Below, piece after piece: positions 15,979 through 23,946 of a DNA stretch of 64,000 bases. Location: contig NZ_JAEACP010000012.1 of NCBI RefSeq assembly GCF_015999335.1, positions 62,001 to 126,000 on the forward strand, read 5' to 3'. The notes beneath the pieces were generated by a model. It had not been told where the DNA came from. It was given only the letters and a program-made list of their open reading frames with translations, and did not search any database. Both the position numbers and the translations under genes were made by a program. How positions within the stretch are numbered: position 1 is the stretch's first letter; each line of letters starts with the position of its first letter. This DNA comes from Tabrizicola soli. Its GTDB lineage: Bacteria > Pseudomonadota > Alphaproteobacteria > Rhodobacterales > Rhodobacteraceae.

Positions 15979-17946
15979 CTATTCGGCCGCGACCGCCTCG
16001 GGATCGGCCAGCGCCACCAGGTCCAGCATGATCCGGTTCAACTGGAAGTCCTTCGGCGTATAGACCCGGGCCACGCCCATGGCCTGCAGGGTCCTTGCGT
16101 CATCCTCGGGGATGATGCCGCCGACGACCAGCGGCGTCCGCGAGAGACCCGCCGCCCGCATCCGCTCCAGCGTCTCGCCGATCAGCGGCAGGTGGCTGCC
16201 GGAGAGGATCGACAGGCCGATCACGTCGGGGCGTCTTTCGGCGGCGGCGGCGACGATCTCGTCGGGCGTCAGGCGGATGCCGTCATAGGTGATCTCCATG
16301 CCGCAGTCGCGGGCGCGGGCGGCGATCTGCTCGGCGCCGTTGGAATGGCCGTCGAGGCCGGGCTTGCCGAGGAGAAGGCGCATGGGGCGGCCGAGTTTCG
16401 TCGCGACCTGCGCCACGGCATCGCGGACCGGCTCCAGCCCCTCGGTGCGGTTGGAGGGGTGTTGGGAGACGCCCGTCGGCGCGCGGTATTCGCCGTAGAG
16501 CGCGCGCATCGCGCCGCCCCATTCGCCGGTGGTGACGCCGGCGCGGGCCGCAGCGATGGAGGCGGGCATGATGTTTTCGCCGGTCTGGGCGGCCTTGCGC
16601 AGGGCTGCGAGGGCTTCGGCGACCTTCTGCGGGTCGCGTTGCGCGCGCCAGTCGGCGAGGCGGGCGCATTGGTCGGCCTCGGCCCTGGGATCGGCCTGCA
16701 TGATCGCGCCGTCGCCGGTGGCGAGGGGGGAGGGTTCGGTGGTGGTGAACCTGTTGACGCCGACGACGGTGGTTTCGCCGGATTCGATGCGGGCCAGGCG
16801 TTCGGCGTTTGCCTCGACCAGGCGGGATTTCATATAGGCGATGGCGGCGACCGCGCCTCCCATCGCGTCGATATGGGCAAGTTCCTCAAGGGCTCCGGCC
16901 TTCAGCGCGTCGACCTTGCGGTCCACGGCCGGGTTGCCGTCGAAGAGATCGTCGTATTCCAGAAGGTCGGTCTCATAGGCCAGAATCTGCTGCATCCGCA
17001 GCGACCATTGCTGGTCGAAGGGGCGCGGCAGGCCGAGCGCCTCGTTCCAGGCCGGAAGCTGGACGGCGCGGGCCCGGGCGTTTTTGGACAGGGTGACGGC
17101 CAGCATTTCCAGGAGGATGCGGTAGACGTTGTTCTCTGGCTGCTGTTCGGTGAGGCCGAGGGAGTTGACCTGAACGCCATAGCGGAAGCGGCGGAAGCGG
17201 GCGTCGGCGATGCCGTAACGGGTTTCCAGAAGCTCGTCCCAGAGCGCGGTGAAGGCGCGCATCTTGCACAGCTCGGTCACGAAGCGGATGCCGGCATTGA
17301 CGAAAAACGACATTCTGCCGGCCATGGCGGGGAAATCCCCGGCCGGGACTTTCACTTTCAGATCATCCAGCACCGCGCAGGCGGTGGCGAGCGCGAAGGC
17401 CAGTTCCTGCTCCGGCGTGGCCCCGGCTTCCTGCAGGTGGTAGGAACAGACGTTCATCGGGTTCCACTTCGGCAGGTGCCTGCCGGTATAGGCCGCGACA
17501 TCGGTGATCAGGCGCAAGGAGGGCTGCGGCGGCAGGATGTAGGTGCCGCGGCTGAGGTATTCCTTGATGATGTCGTTCTGGACCGTGCCCTGGAGTTTGG
17601 CGACATCGGCCCCCTGCTCCTCGGCCACGGCGATATAGAGCGCCAGGAGCCAGGGGGCGGTGGCGTTGATCGTCATCGAGGTGTTCATCTGTTCCAGCGG
17701 GATCTCCGCGAACAGCGCACGCATGTCGCCGAGATGCGCGACGGGGACGCCGACCTTGCCGACCTCGCCGCGCGAGCGGGGGTCGTCGCTGTCATAGCCG
17801 GTCTGCGTCGGCAGGTCGAAGGCGACCGACAACCCGGTCTGCCCCTTGGCCAGGTTGGTGCGGTAAAGCGCGTTCGAGGCCGCGGCGGTGGAATGGCCGG
17901 CGTAGGTGCGGAAGAGCCAGGGGGCGTCTTTGGCGGGCGGAGTCAT
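15979..17946 (-). CDS. ecm: (2R)-ethylmalonyl-CoA mutase
   Basis: 655 aa adenosylcobalamin mutase converting ethylmalonyl-CoA to methylsuccinyl-CoA. The catalytic TIM-barrel half contains LFRTYAGHSTAAASNALYR, LSVAFDLPTQTGYDSDD, MNTSMTINATAPWLLALY and GTVQNDIIKEY. The C-terminal B12 domain has the base-off motif KPGLDGHSNGAEQ (DxHxxG) and LSILSGSH. Near-identical length and pattern to Ecm of R. sphaeroides; methylmalonyl-CoA mutase is longer (about 710 aa) and has a different substrate region. ATG at 17946 follows GAAGG; a TTG 18 nt upstream is less likely. A TGC-rich motif lies 67 nt upstream. Confidence 0.95.
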   Translation of the reverse strand: MTPPAKDAPWLFRTYAGHSTAAASNALYRTNLAKGQTGLSVAFDLPTQTGYDSDDPRSRGEVGKVGVPVAHLGDMRALFAEIPLEQMNTSMTINATAPWLLALYIAVAEEQGADVAKLQGTVQNDIIKEYLSRGTYILPPQPSLRLITDVAAYTGRHLPKWNPMNVCSYHLQEAGATPEQELAFALATACAVLDDLKVKVPAGDFPAMAGRMSFFVNAGIRFVTELCKMRAFTALWDELLETRYGIADARFRRFRYGVQVNSLGLTEQQPENNVYRILLEMLAVTLSKNARARAVQLPAWNEALGLPRPFDQQWSLRMQQILAYETDLLEYDDLFDGNPAVDRKVDALKAGALEELAHIDAMGGAVAAIAYMKSRLVEANAERLARIESGETTVVGVNRFTTTEPSPLATGDGAIMQADPRAEADQCARLADWRAQRDPQKVAEALAALRKAAQTGENIMPASIAAARAGVTTGEWGGAMRALYGEYRAPTGVSQHPSNRTEGLEPVRDAVAQVATKLGRPMRLLLGKPGLDGHSNGAEQIAARARDCGMEITYDGIRLTPDEIVAAAAERRPDVIGLSILSGSHLPLIGETLERMRAAGLSRTPLVVGGIIPEDDARTLQAMGVARVYTPKDFQLNRIMLDLVALADPEAVAAE

Positions 17947-18012
17947 GGCGGCACCTTCAGGCAAGATAATTCCCTTGCGGCCAACCTAATCGGAATAAAC
18001 TTGCGCGTCCAG

Positions 18013-18025
18013 ATGCTGCACTGCA
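18013..18025 (-). promoter_or_regulatory. TGC-rich motif upstream of ecm
   Basis: On the minus strand it reads TGCAGTGCAGCAT, matching TGCGATGCGGCAT upstream of mcl2 at 10 of 13 positions. The end nearest the gene lies 66 nt before the ecm start codon, the same distance as at mcl2. Confidence 0.45.
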
Positions 18026-18071
18026 AAAAGATCGGGTCGGAACCTGGTGGATTCCGGCCCGGAAGGCGGTC

Positions 18072-18704
18072 TCAATCCGCTGCGAAGCAGTAGAGGAGAC
18101 CATCGCCGCCGGTGCCCTGCAGCGCCTCGATCCCGCAGCCGCCGCGCGAGGCATGCGACGAATTCCAGGACTTTGCGGCATCGGACTCGTCGAGGCCCAT
18201 CCGGTCGTGATGACCGACCATGCCGGCGGTTTCGGCCGCGTCGCTGGTCCAGTCCTCGCAGGTCTGGCCGGCGGCGACGGTGCCGTCGGGCAGCGAGCCG
18301 GTCAGGATGTCGTGGCGGTTCGGTTCGTCACCGCGCCCGTTCACCACCTCGCCCTTCTCGTTCAGCGCGGTGTCCTTGGTGATGGCGTTGTCCGGCCCGT
18401 GCAGCGCATCGAGGCTTTCCGCGATGGTCACGCCGGCGGCGTTCACCCAGGGGCCGGCACCGATCCGGTCGCGGGCGTTCTCGGTCGAGGTCGAGAGGTA
18501 GGCCCGCCAGGTCTTGCCGGTGGCGCCGGCGGCCTCGGCCAGCGCGGCGCAATGGGCATCGGCCCCGGCGAGGCCGCCCAGGTTGCCGCCATTGCCGGGG
18601 TTCTGGCTGGTGACGAAGAAGCTCATGCCGGAATCCTGCGCCTGCGCGGCGGCGGTCGCGGCCAGCGCGACGCCGAATGCCAGGCCGATGGTTCTGATCC
18701 TCAT
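18072..18704 (-). CDS. Secreted lectin-like protein
   Basis: 210 aa with a Sec signal peptide (MRIRTIGLAFGVALAATAAAQA, cleavage after AQA). The mature protein begins with SFFVTSQNPGNGGNLGGLAG and DAHCAALAEAAG, continues with KTWRAYLSTS and a GPWVNAAG segment, and ends in GGCGIEALQGTGGDGLLYCF. This order is that of the C-type-lectin-like/DUF1554 fold seen in periplasmic proteins, stabilised by disulfides between the four Cys. ATG at 18704 is preceded by AAGGAGA; the longer upstream frame has none. Ligand unknown. It sits upstream of ecm, and there is no clear functional link. Confidence 0.75.
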   Translation of the reverse strand: MRIRTIGLAFGVALAATAAAQAQDSGMSFFVTSQNPGNGGNLGGLAGADAHCAALAEAAGATGKTWRAYLSTSTENARDRIGAGPWVNAAGVTIAESLDALHGPDNAITKDTALNEKGEVVNGRGDEPNRHDILTGSLPDGTVAAGQTCEDWTSDAAETAGMVGHHDRMGLDESDAAKSWNSSHASRGGCGIEALQGTGGDGLLYCFAAD

Positions 18705-18888
18705 CTGCCGTCTCCTTTCTGCTGGGGCCGGGGTCATTGCCCGGCGCCGAGAGGGTAGCACGGCCCCCGGCGCATCCATTTGTCACGCCTTGGTGAAGCG
18801 GCGATCCCCGCCGGGGATCATCGCTGTGGCGGGGCGGGCGCCGTTCCGCTAAGCCTTGGAAAAGCGGAGCGGAGGGCGCTACCCCGGC

Positions 18889-20223
18889 ATGCTGAGAACC
18901 GTGGAACTGCCTCTCTGGCTTTTGGTTCTGATCCTGGGCTTCGCCGCGGTCAGCTTTGCCACGCATTTCCTCTTCCCCTCGGTCCGCTGGGTGTTCCGGC
19001 GGCGGGCCGAGCGGGCGCTGGCGCGGCTGAATGCCCGGCTGGACCGGAAGATCGACCTGTTCAAGCTGGCCGAGCATGCCGACATGGTGGCCCGGCTGGC
19101 CTATGACCGGCAGGTGGTCGAGGCGGCGATGGCGCATGCGGCGGAAACCGGGGTGCCGGGCGAGGTCGCCTTCGAGGAGGCGCGGCGCTATGCGCGCGAG
19201 ATCGTGCCGGGGTTCTCGGCGACGGTCTATTTCGGCTTCGGCACGAGGGCGGCCAAATGGTTGAGCCGGCTTCTGTTCCGGGTGCGGGTCGGCAAGGTGG
19301 ATCAGGCGCTGGCGCGGATCGACCCGAAGGCCACGGTGATCTTCGTGATGAACCACCGCTCGAACCTGGACTACGTGCTGGTGACCTGGCTGGTCGCGGG
19401 GCGCTCGGCGGTCAGCTATGCGGTGGGGGAATGGGCGCGGGTCTGGCCGCTGAGCGCGCTGATCCGGTCGATGGGGGCCTATTTCATCCGGCGCGGCAGC
19501 CGCAACGCGCTCTATCGCAAGGTGCTGGCGCGCTATGTGCAGATGGCGACCGAGGCGGGGACGACGCAGGCGATCTTCCCCGAGGGCGGGCTGTCGCTGG
19601 ACGGGCGGGTCGGGCCGGCGAAACTGGGGCTTCTGAGCTATGTCGTGGAGGGCTGGAACCCCGGCGAGCGGGACGTGGTCTTCGTGCCGGTGGGGCTGGC
19701 CTATGACCGGGTGCTGGAGGATCGGGTGCTGGTCGAGGCGGCCAAGGCCGGGACGCGACGGTTCCGCAACCGGCCGCTCTGGGTGGCCTGGCACGCGGCC
19801 CGCTTCCTCTGGGCGCGGTTCCGGGGCCGGACCAGGGGCTTCGGCACCGCGGCGGCGGGGTTTGGCGCCCCGGTCAGCCTGCGCGAGCATCTGGCGGCGG
19901 GCGGGACGGTGGATTCGCTGGGAGAGCGACTGATGGCGGCAATCGCGTCGGTCGTGCCGGTCCTGCCGGTGCCGCTGGTGGCCAGGGCGCTGGGCGAAGG
20001 GGTCGCCGGCCGCGAGGAGCTTCTGGGGCGGATCGAGGCTCTGGTCGCGCGGCTGACGGCGGCCGGAACGGTGCTGAAGCTGCCGCCGCAGGGGCTGGCG
20101 GTCACGCTGGACGAGGGGCTGGCGCCGTTGCAACGCCGGGGGTTGGTGGGGGCGGACCTGCGGCCGCTGCCGGGCGCGCGGCCGCTTCTGGACTTTTATG
20201 CCGCCTCGGTTCCGGCGCCCTGA
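18889..20223 (+). CDS. PlsB-like glycerol-3-phosphate/lysophospholipid acyltransferase
   Basis: 444 aa. An N-terminal membrane helix (WLLVLILGFAAVSFATHFLF) is followed by the acyltransferase motifs: NHRSNLDYVL (HX4D, residues about 167-172), GAYFIRRGSRN (motif II), IFPEGGLS (motif III) and VFVPVGLAYDRV (motif IV). Arrangement and C-terminal extension fit the PlsB-type family in the inner membrane that acylates glycerol-3-phosphate. ATG at 18889 is chosen because the upstream TTG (18856) leader is not hydrophobic; GGAGGG lies somewhat far upstream (about 14 nt). It precedes ccr by 132 nt. Confidence 0.82.
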   Translation: MLRTVELPLWLLVLILGFAAVSFATHFLFPSVRWVFRRRAERALARLNARLDRKIDLFKLAEHADMVARLAYDRQVVEAAMAHAAETGVPGEVAFEEARRYAREIVPGFSATVYFGFGTRAAKWLSRLLFRVRVGKVDQALARIDPKATVIFVMNHRSNLDYVLVTWLVAGRSAVSYAVGEWARVWPLSALIRSMGAYFIRRGSRNALYRKVLARYVQMATEAGTTQAIFPEGGLSLDGRVGPAKLGLLSYVVEGWNPGERDVVFVPVGLAYDRVLEDRVLVEAAKAGTRRFRNRPLWVAWHAARFLWARFRGRTRGFGTAAAGFGAPVSLREHLAAGGTVDSLGERLMAAIASVVPVLPVPLVARALGEGVAGREELLGRIEALVARLTAAGTVLKLPPQGLAVTLDEGLAPLQRRGLVGADLRPLPGARPLLDFYAASVPAP

Positions 20224-20228
20224 CCGCT

Positions 20229-20243
20229 GCTGCGATGCGGCAG
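20229..20243 (+). promoter_or_regulatory. TGC-rich motif upstream of ccr
   Basis: GCTGCGATGCGGCAG; the first 14 bases are identical to 4166-4179 upstream of mcl2. It is followed by an A/T-rich stretch (ATAAAATTACAAGAAATGG) that probably holds the ccr promoter. The distance to the TTG start is 112 nt. Confidence 0.5.
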
Positions 20244-20355
20244 ACATAAAATTACAAGAAATGGCGATCATACTATTGCATTGTTGCGCGATGAAAGTTT
20301 AGCTGCAGGAAACGGCGCGGCGATTCTGCGGCGCGGCATCTGGCTGGAGGCTCTG

Positions 20356-21648
20356 TTGGCTTTGGATACGCAAAACGCACCCGTGATCTACGACGCTCCG
20401 AAGAAGGACCTGTACGAACTGGGCGAGATGCCGCCGCTCGGCCATGTGCCGGCGAAGATGTATGCCTGGGCGATCCGCCGCGACCGGCATGGGCCGCCCG
20501 AGCAGGCGATGGTGCAGGAGGTCGTCGACACCTGGAAGATCGACAGCCACGAGGTGCTGGTCCTGGTGATGGCGGCAGGCGTCAACTACAACGGGGTCTG
20601 GGCCGGACTGGGCCAGCCGATTTCCCCCTTCGACGGGCACAAGGCGGCCTATCACATCGCGGGTTCGGATGCCGCGGGCATCGTCTGGGCGGTCGGCGAC
20701 AAGGTGAAGCGCTGGAAGGTCGGCGACGAGGTGGTGATCCACTGCAACCAGGACGACGGTGACGACGAGGAGTGCAACGGCGGCGACCCGATGTTCTCGC
20801 CCTCCCAGCGGATCTGGGGCTACGAGACACCGGACGGCAGCTTCAGCCAGTTCACCCGGGTGCAGGCGCAGCAGCTGATGCCACGGCCGCGCCACCTGAC
20901 CTGGGAGGAATCGGCCTGCTACACCCTGACGCTGGCGACGGCCTACCGGATGCTCTTCGGCCATGCGCCGCACGATTTGCAACCGGGGCAGAACGTGCTG
21001 GTCTGGGGGGCGTCGGGAGGCCTTGGCTCCTATGCGATCCAGCTGATCAACACGGCGGGGGCGAATGCGATCGGGGTGATCAGCGACGAATCCAAGCGAG
21101 ATTTCGTGATGTCGCTGGGCGCCAAGGGCGTGATCAACCGCAACGAGTTCAAGTGCTGGGGGCAACTGCCGAAGGTGAACTCCGAAGAATACAACGCCTG
21201 GCTGAAGGAGGCGCGCCGCTTCGGCAAGGCGATCTGGGACATCACCGGCAAGGGCGTGAACGTCGACATGGTGTTCGAGCATCCGGGCGAGGCGACCTTC
21301 CCGGTCTCGTCGCTGGTCTGCAAGAAAGGCGGCATGGTGGTGATCTGCGCCGGGACCAGCGGATTCAACTGCACCTTCGACGTGCGCTACATGTGGATGC
21401 ACCAGAAGCGTCTGCAGGGCAGCCATTTCGCGCATCTGAAGCAGGCGGCGGCGGCCAACAAGCTGATGTGCGAGCGCAGGCTCGACCCCTGCATGTCCGA
21501 GGTCTTCCCCTGGGCCGAGATCCCGCGCGCCCATACGCTGATGTGGAAGAACCAGCACAAGCCCGGCAACATGGCGGTGCTGGTGCAGGCGCCGCGTACC
21601 GGCCTTCGGACCTTTGCGGACACGCTGGAGGCGAGTGAGGGCCGTTGA
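20356..21648 (+). CDS. ccr: Crotonyl-CoA carboxylase/reductase
   Basis: 430 aa, NADPH-dependent reductive carboxylation of crotonyl-CoA to (2S)-ethylmalonyl-CoA, the defining step of the ethylmalonyl-CoA pathway. MDR-family fold: AGVNYNGVWAGLG, CNQDDGDDEECNGGDPMFS, the nucleotide motif VWGASGGLGSYAIQL and CAGTSGFNCTFDVRYMWMHQ. The N-terminus aligns with Rhodobacter Ccr (ALDxQ...YDAPKKDLYE) only if translation starts at TTG 20356, which has GGAGG 5 nt upstream; earlier frames lack homology. Lies 132 nt after the acyltransferase and has its own TGC-rich motif upstream. Confidence 0.96.
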   Translation: MALDTQNAPVIYDAPKKDLYELGEMPPLGHVPAKMYAWAIRRDRHGPPEQAMVQEVVDTWKIDSHEVLVLVMAAGVNYNGVWAGLGQPISPFDGHKAAYHIAGSDAAGIVWAVGDKVKRWKVGDEVVIHCNQDDGDDEECNGGDPMFSPSQRIWGYETPDGSFSQFTRVQAQQLMPRPRHLTWEESACYTLTLATAYRMLFGHAPHDLQPGQNVLVWGASGGLGSYAIQLINTAGANAIGVISDESKRDFVMSLGAKGVINRNEFKCWGQLPKVNSEEYNAWLKEARRFGKAIWDITGKGVNVDMVFEHPGEATFPVSSLVCKKGGMVVICAGTSGFNCTFDVRYMWMHQKRLQGSHFAHLKQAAAANKLMCERRLDPCMSEVFPWAEIPRAHTLMWKNQHKPGNMAVLVQAPRTGLRTFADTLEASEGR

Positions 21649-21658
21649 TCCACAACCG

Positions 21659-21674
21659 TTAATCTTGGATTTAC
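21659..21674. promoter_or_regulatory. CtrA-box-like sequence
   Basis: TTAA-TCTTGGA-TTTAC matches the CtrA consensus TTAA-N7-TTAAC with one mismatch, in the gap between ccr and the small gene at 21787. Weak candidate. Confidence 0.25.
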
Positions 21675-21786
21675 CCGCGGCGGCGAACCTGTCGCCGCGG
21701 GGTTGCCTGACCCGGGCCCTCTGGCGTTGCCGTGGGGACGGGTGCAGTCTCTCGGCCGCCACAAGCTGGATCGACCCGAGGGGTTC

Positions 21787-21966
21787 ATGCGCCACGACTG
21801 GATTTTCGCTGTGCTGTCGGACCTGCACGCCTATGCCGAAAGCAATGACCTGCAAGGGCTGGCCCTGAAGCTTGAGGAGACGCTGGCAATGGCACGCTGG
21901 GAGGTGGCCCCGGCTGATGGCGAGGACAGCCCCGATCCGCCGCACCTGTCCCGGCCTGCGCATTGA
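21787..21966 (+). CDS. Small protein, 59 aa, unknown function
   Basis: MRHDWIFAVLSDLHAYAES opening followed by NDLQGLALKLEETLAMARWEV, an amphipathic helix-rich N-terminal 40 residues, and an acidic Pro-rich tail. GAGGGG precedes the ATG at a suitable distance. No domain recognised; the N-terminal pattern (WIFxVLxDLxxYAExNxLxxLAxxLEE) is of a kind that recurs in Rhodobacteraceae hypothetical proteins. A CtrA-like box lies about 115 nt upstream. Confidence 0.6.
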   Translation: MRHDWIFAVLSDLHAYAESNDLQGLALKLEETLAMARWEVAPADGEDSPDPPHLSRPAH

Positions 21967-22003
21967 CCTTACGCCCGGCGCGCGAAGCGGCTAGGTTGCG
22001 GCA

Positions 22004-23542
22004 ATGCAACTGCCCGCGCTGACCTTTTCCGACGACCAGGCCGAGGCCTATGACCGCCTGGCCGCCGCCCTTCTGGGGGCGGGGATCGACCTGGCCGAGG
22101 GCGCGCTTGCCCCCGCGGCCGAGGGCCGGACGAGCGTGCTGGCGGTGGTGGGCAAGGCCGGCTCGGGCAAGACCATGCTGCTGGCCGAGCTTTACAAGGG
22201 CCTGAAGGCGGCCGGGGTCGAGGTGATCTCGGGCGATTACGAGGGCAGGAAGCGCAAGGACCGCCGGACGCTGGCGATCCTCGCCCCGACGAACAAGGCG
22301 GCCAGCGTGTTGCGGCTGCGCGGGGTGCCGGCGACGACGATCCACCGCATCCTCTACACCCCGGTCTATGACCCGGAATACGAGAAGATCGCCGAATGGC
22401 TGGCCGGGACCGGGACGCGGCCGGTGGCAGGCAACCTGGCCATCGCGGGCCTGACCGACCTGGCGCTGGACCGGGCGCATGCCTTCTACCAGCAGGTCGC
22501 CTCGATCCCCGGCGCGCTGGCGGCGGCGGGGCTGAAGGGCAGCGATTTCATCAAGGGCTGGAAGCGGCGGGAAGAGCCGCTGGACGTGGGTTTCGTCGAT
22601 GAATCCTCGATGCTGGACGAACGCCAGTTCGAGGACCTGCGCGAGATCTTCCCGACGCTGGTCCTGTTCGGCGATCCGGCGCAGCTGGCGCCGGTCGGGC
22701 AGTCGGGCGAGATGGTGTTCGACCGCCTCGCCGAAGGGCGCAAGCTGATCCTGCACCGCATCCACCGCCAGACGCAGGACAACCCGATCCTGGACCTGGC
22801 CCATGCGCTGGCCGACGAGGGCCTGGGGTTCGAGGATTTCGAGGCGCTGGTGCGGGAAAAGGCCCGCGCCGACGACCGGGTGGTCTGGGCCGAGCGGGTG
22901 GAGGCGGGGCTGATGGCGCGCTCTCCGGTCCTCGTCTGGCGCAATGCCACGCGGGTGCGGCTGATCCAGGCCTTCCGCAACGCCTATGGCGCGCCCGAGG
23001 ACCGGCTTCTGCCGGGCGAGCCGCTGATCTGCGACGGGATCGAGCTGCCGCTGAAGCATCGCAAGAAGCGCATCGACCTCGAGGCGCGGGGCCTGATCAA
23101 GGGCGCGCAGGTGATCTATCTGGGCGAGGGCACCCGCGAGGGCTTTGCCCGGCTGCATGTGATCGGCGCCGAGGAACCGCAGCTCTCGGCGGCCAGTATC
23201 ATCAAGATCGAGAAACCCGAGGAGGAGGAACCCTTCATTCCGCATGCCGCGCGGATGGGGGCGACCTTCCTGCATGGTGCGGCGGTGACGATCCACAAGG
23301 CGCAGGGCAGTCAGTGGGAGGAGGTGCAGGTCTTCGCACCGGACCTTTCCGCCGCCGCCTGGTCGGGCCGGTCCGAGGCCGGGGTGCCGCTCTGGAAGCG
23401 GCTGGCCTATGTCGCGATCACCAGGGCGCAGACCCGGCTTTACTGGGTGGTCCGCAATCGCCTCGCCCGGCCGCAGGCGCCGCTGTCGATCGAGGACCTG
23501 AAGCGCCCGGCGGCCCCCCTGGCGCTGGACGCGGGGGAGTAG
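22004..23542 (+). CDS. RecD-like ATP-dependent DNA helicase
   Basis: 512 aa, superfamily 1B helicase. Walker A in VVGKAGSGKTML (near residue 50), motif Ia LAPTNKAASVL, Walker B in VGFVDESSMLDE, motif III LFGDPAQLAPVGQ, motif IV-like IHRQTQDNP, and the RecD-type motifs V/VI TIHKAQGSQWEEV and YVAITRAQ. It lacks RecB/RecC neighbours and the long N-terminal region of RecD2, so it is a stand-alone RecD/TraA-type helicase probably acting in DNA repair or replication. ATG at 22004 follows a short gap of 37 nt after the small upstream gene. A palindromic terminator lies at its 3' end. Confidence 0.88.
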   Translation: MQLPALTFSDDQAEAYDRLAAALLGAGIDLAEGALAPAAEGRTSVLAVVGKAGSGKTMLLAELYKGLKAAGVEVISGDYEGRKRKDRRTLAILAPTNKAASVLRLRGVPATTIHRILYTPVYDPEYEKIAEWLAGTGTRPVAGNLAIAGLTDLALDRAHAFYQQVASIPGALAAAGLKGSDFIKGWKRREEPLDVGFVDESSMLDERQFEDLREIFPTLVLFGDPAQLAPVGQSGEMVFDRLAEGRKLILHRIHRQTQDNPILDLAHALADEGLGFEDFEALVREKARADDRVVWAERVEAGLMARSPVLVWRNATRVRLIQAFRNAYGAPEDRLLPGEPLICDGIELPLKHRKKRIDLEARGLIKGAQVIYLGEGTREGFARLHVIGAEEPQLSAASIIKIEKPEEEEPFIPHAARMGATFLHGAAVTIHKAQGSQWEEVQVFAPDLSAAAWSGRSEAGVPLWKRLAYVAITRAQTRLYWVVRNRLARPQAPLSIEDLKRPAAPLALDAGE

Positions 23543-23570
23543 CCAAAATTTTTCGTCGAAAAATTTTGGC
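23542..23570. terminator. A/T-rich palindromic terminator
   Basis: GCCAAAATTTTTC, loop GTC, GAAAAATTTTGGC: a 13-bp perfect stem beginning at the last base of the helicase stop codon. Confidence 0.8.
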
Positions 23571-23630
23571 CCCTGCTGTTCAGCTTGCGCGGCAACTGGC
23601 CTATCCTTCGCGCAAAGAAGGAGCTTCCGC

Positions 23631-23867
23631 ATGGCTTTGGTTTTCGTCCAGTTCCGCTGCACCCCCGGCCAGACCTACGAGGTCGCCGATGCGATCTGGG
23701 ACCGTGAGGTAGTGAGCGAGCTTTACTCGACCAGCGGCGATTACGACCTGATCGCCAAGGTCTATATCCCCGACGACCAGGACGTGGGCCATTACCTGTC
23801 GTCCCGGCTGTTCGACATTCCGGGCATCCAGCGGACGCTGACCACGATGACCTTCAAGGCGTTTTGA
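23631..23867 (+). CDS. Stand-alone Lrp/AsnC ligand-binding (RAM) domain protein, 78 aa
   Basis: MALVFVQFRCTPGQTYEVADAIWDRE through SGDYDLIAKVYIPDDQDVGHYL and the end IPGIQRTLTTMTFKAF reproduce the amino-acid-binding C-terminal domain of Lrp/AsnC regulators, with no helix-turn-helix. Such stand-alone RAM proteins form oligomers and bind amino acids. GAAGGAG precedes the ATG at 23631. It follows a strong terminator, so it has its own promoter. The effector and partner are unknown; a full-length Lrp-type regulator is encoded at 56490. Confidence 0.85.
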   Translation: MALVFVQFRCTPGQTYEVADAIWDREVVSELYSTSGDYDLIAKVYIPDDQDVGHYLSSRLFDIPGIQRTLTTMTFKAF

Positions 23868-23880
23868 GCGGTGGCAGCCG

Positions 23881-23933
23881 CCGGGGGTTTCACACCCCCG
23901 GACCCCCGTGGAGTACTTGCGCCAAGAGGAAGC
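23881..23933. repeat. Rhodobacteraceae-type intergenic hairpin repeat, copy 2
   Basis: CCGGGGGT-TTCAC-ACCCCCGG hairpin, then ACCCCCGTGGAGTACTTGCG and CCAAGAGGAAGC. Nearly identical to 5700-5751 and positioned between convergent genes (RAM protein and pyrD). Confidence 0.75.
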
Positions 23934-23946
23934 CGCTGGGCCGGGG

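Noticed and set aside
15871-18093. Plus-strand open frame of about 740 codons across ecm
   Set aside because: It lies antisense to the well-supported ecm gene. Long antisense open frames are expected where codons end in G/C, and its translation is low-complexity Gly/Arg/Asp-rich with no domain.
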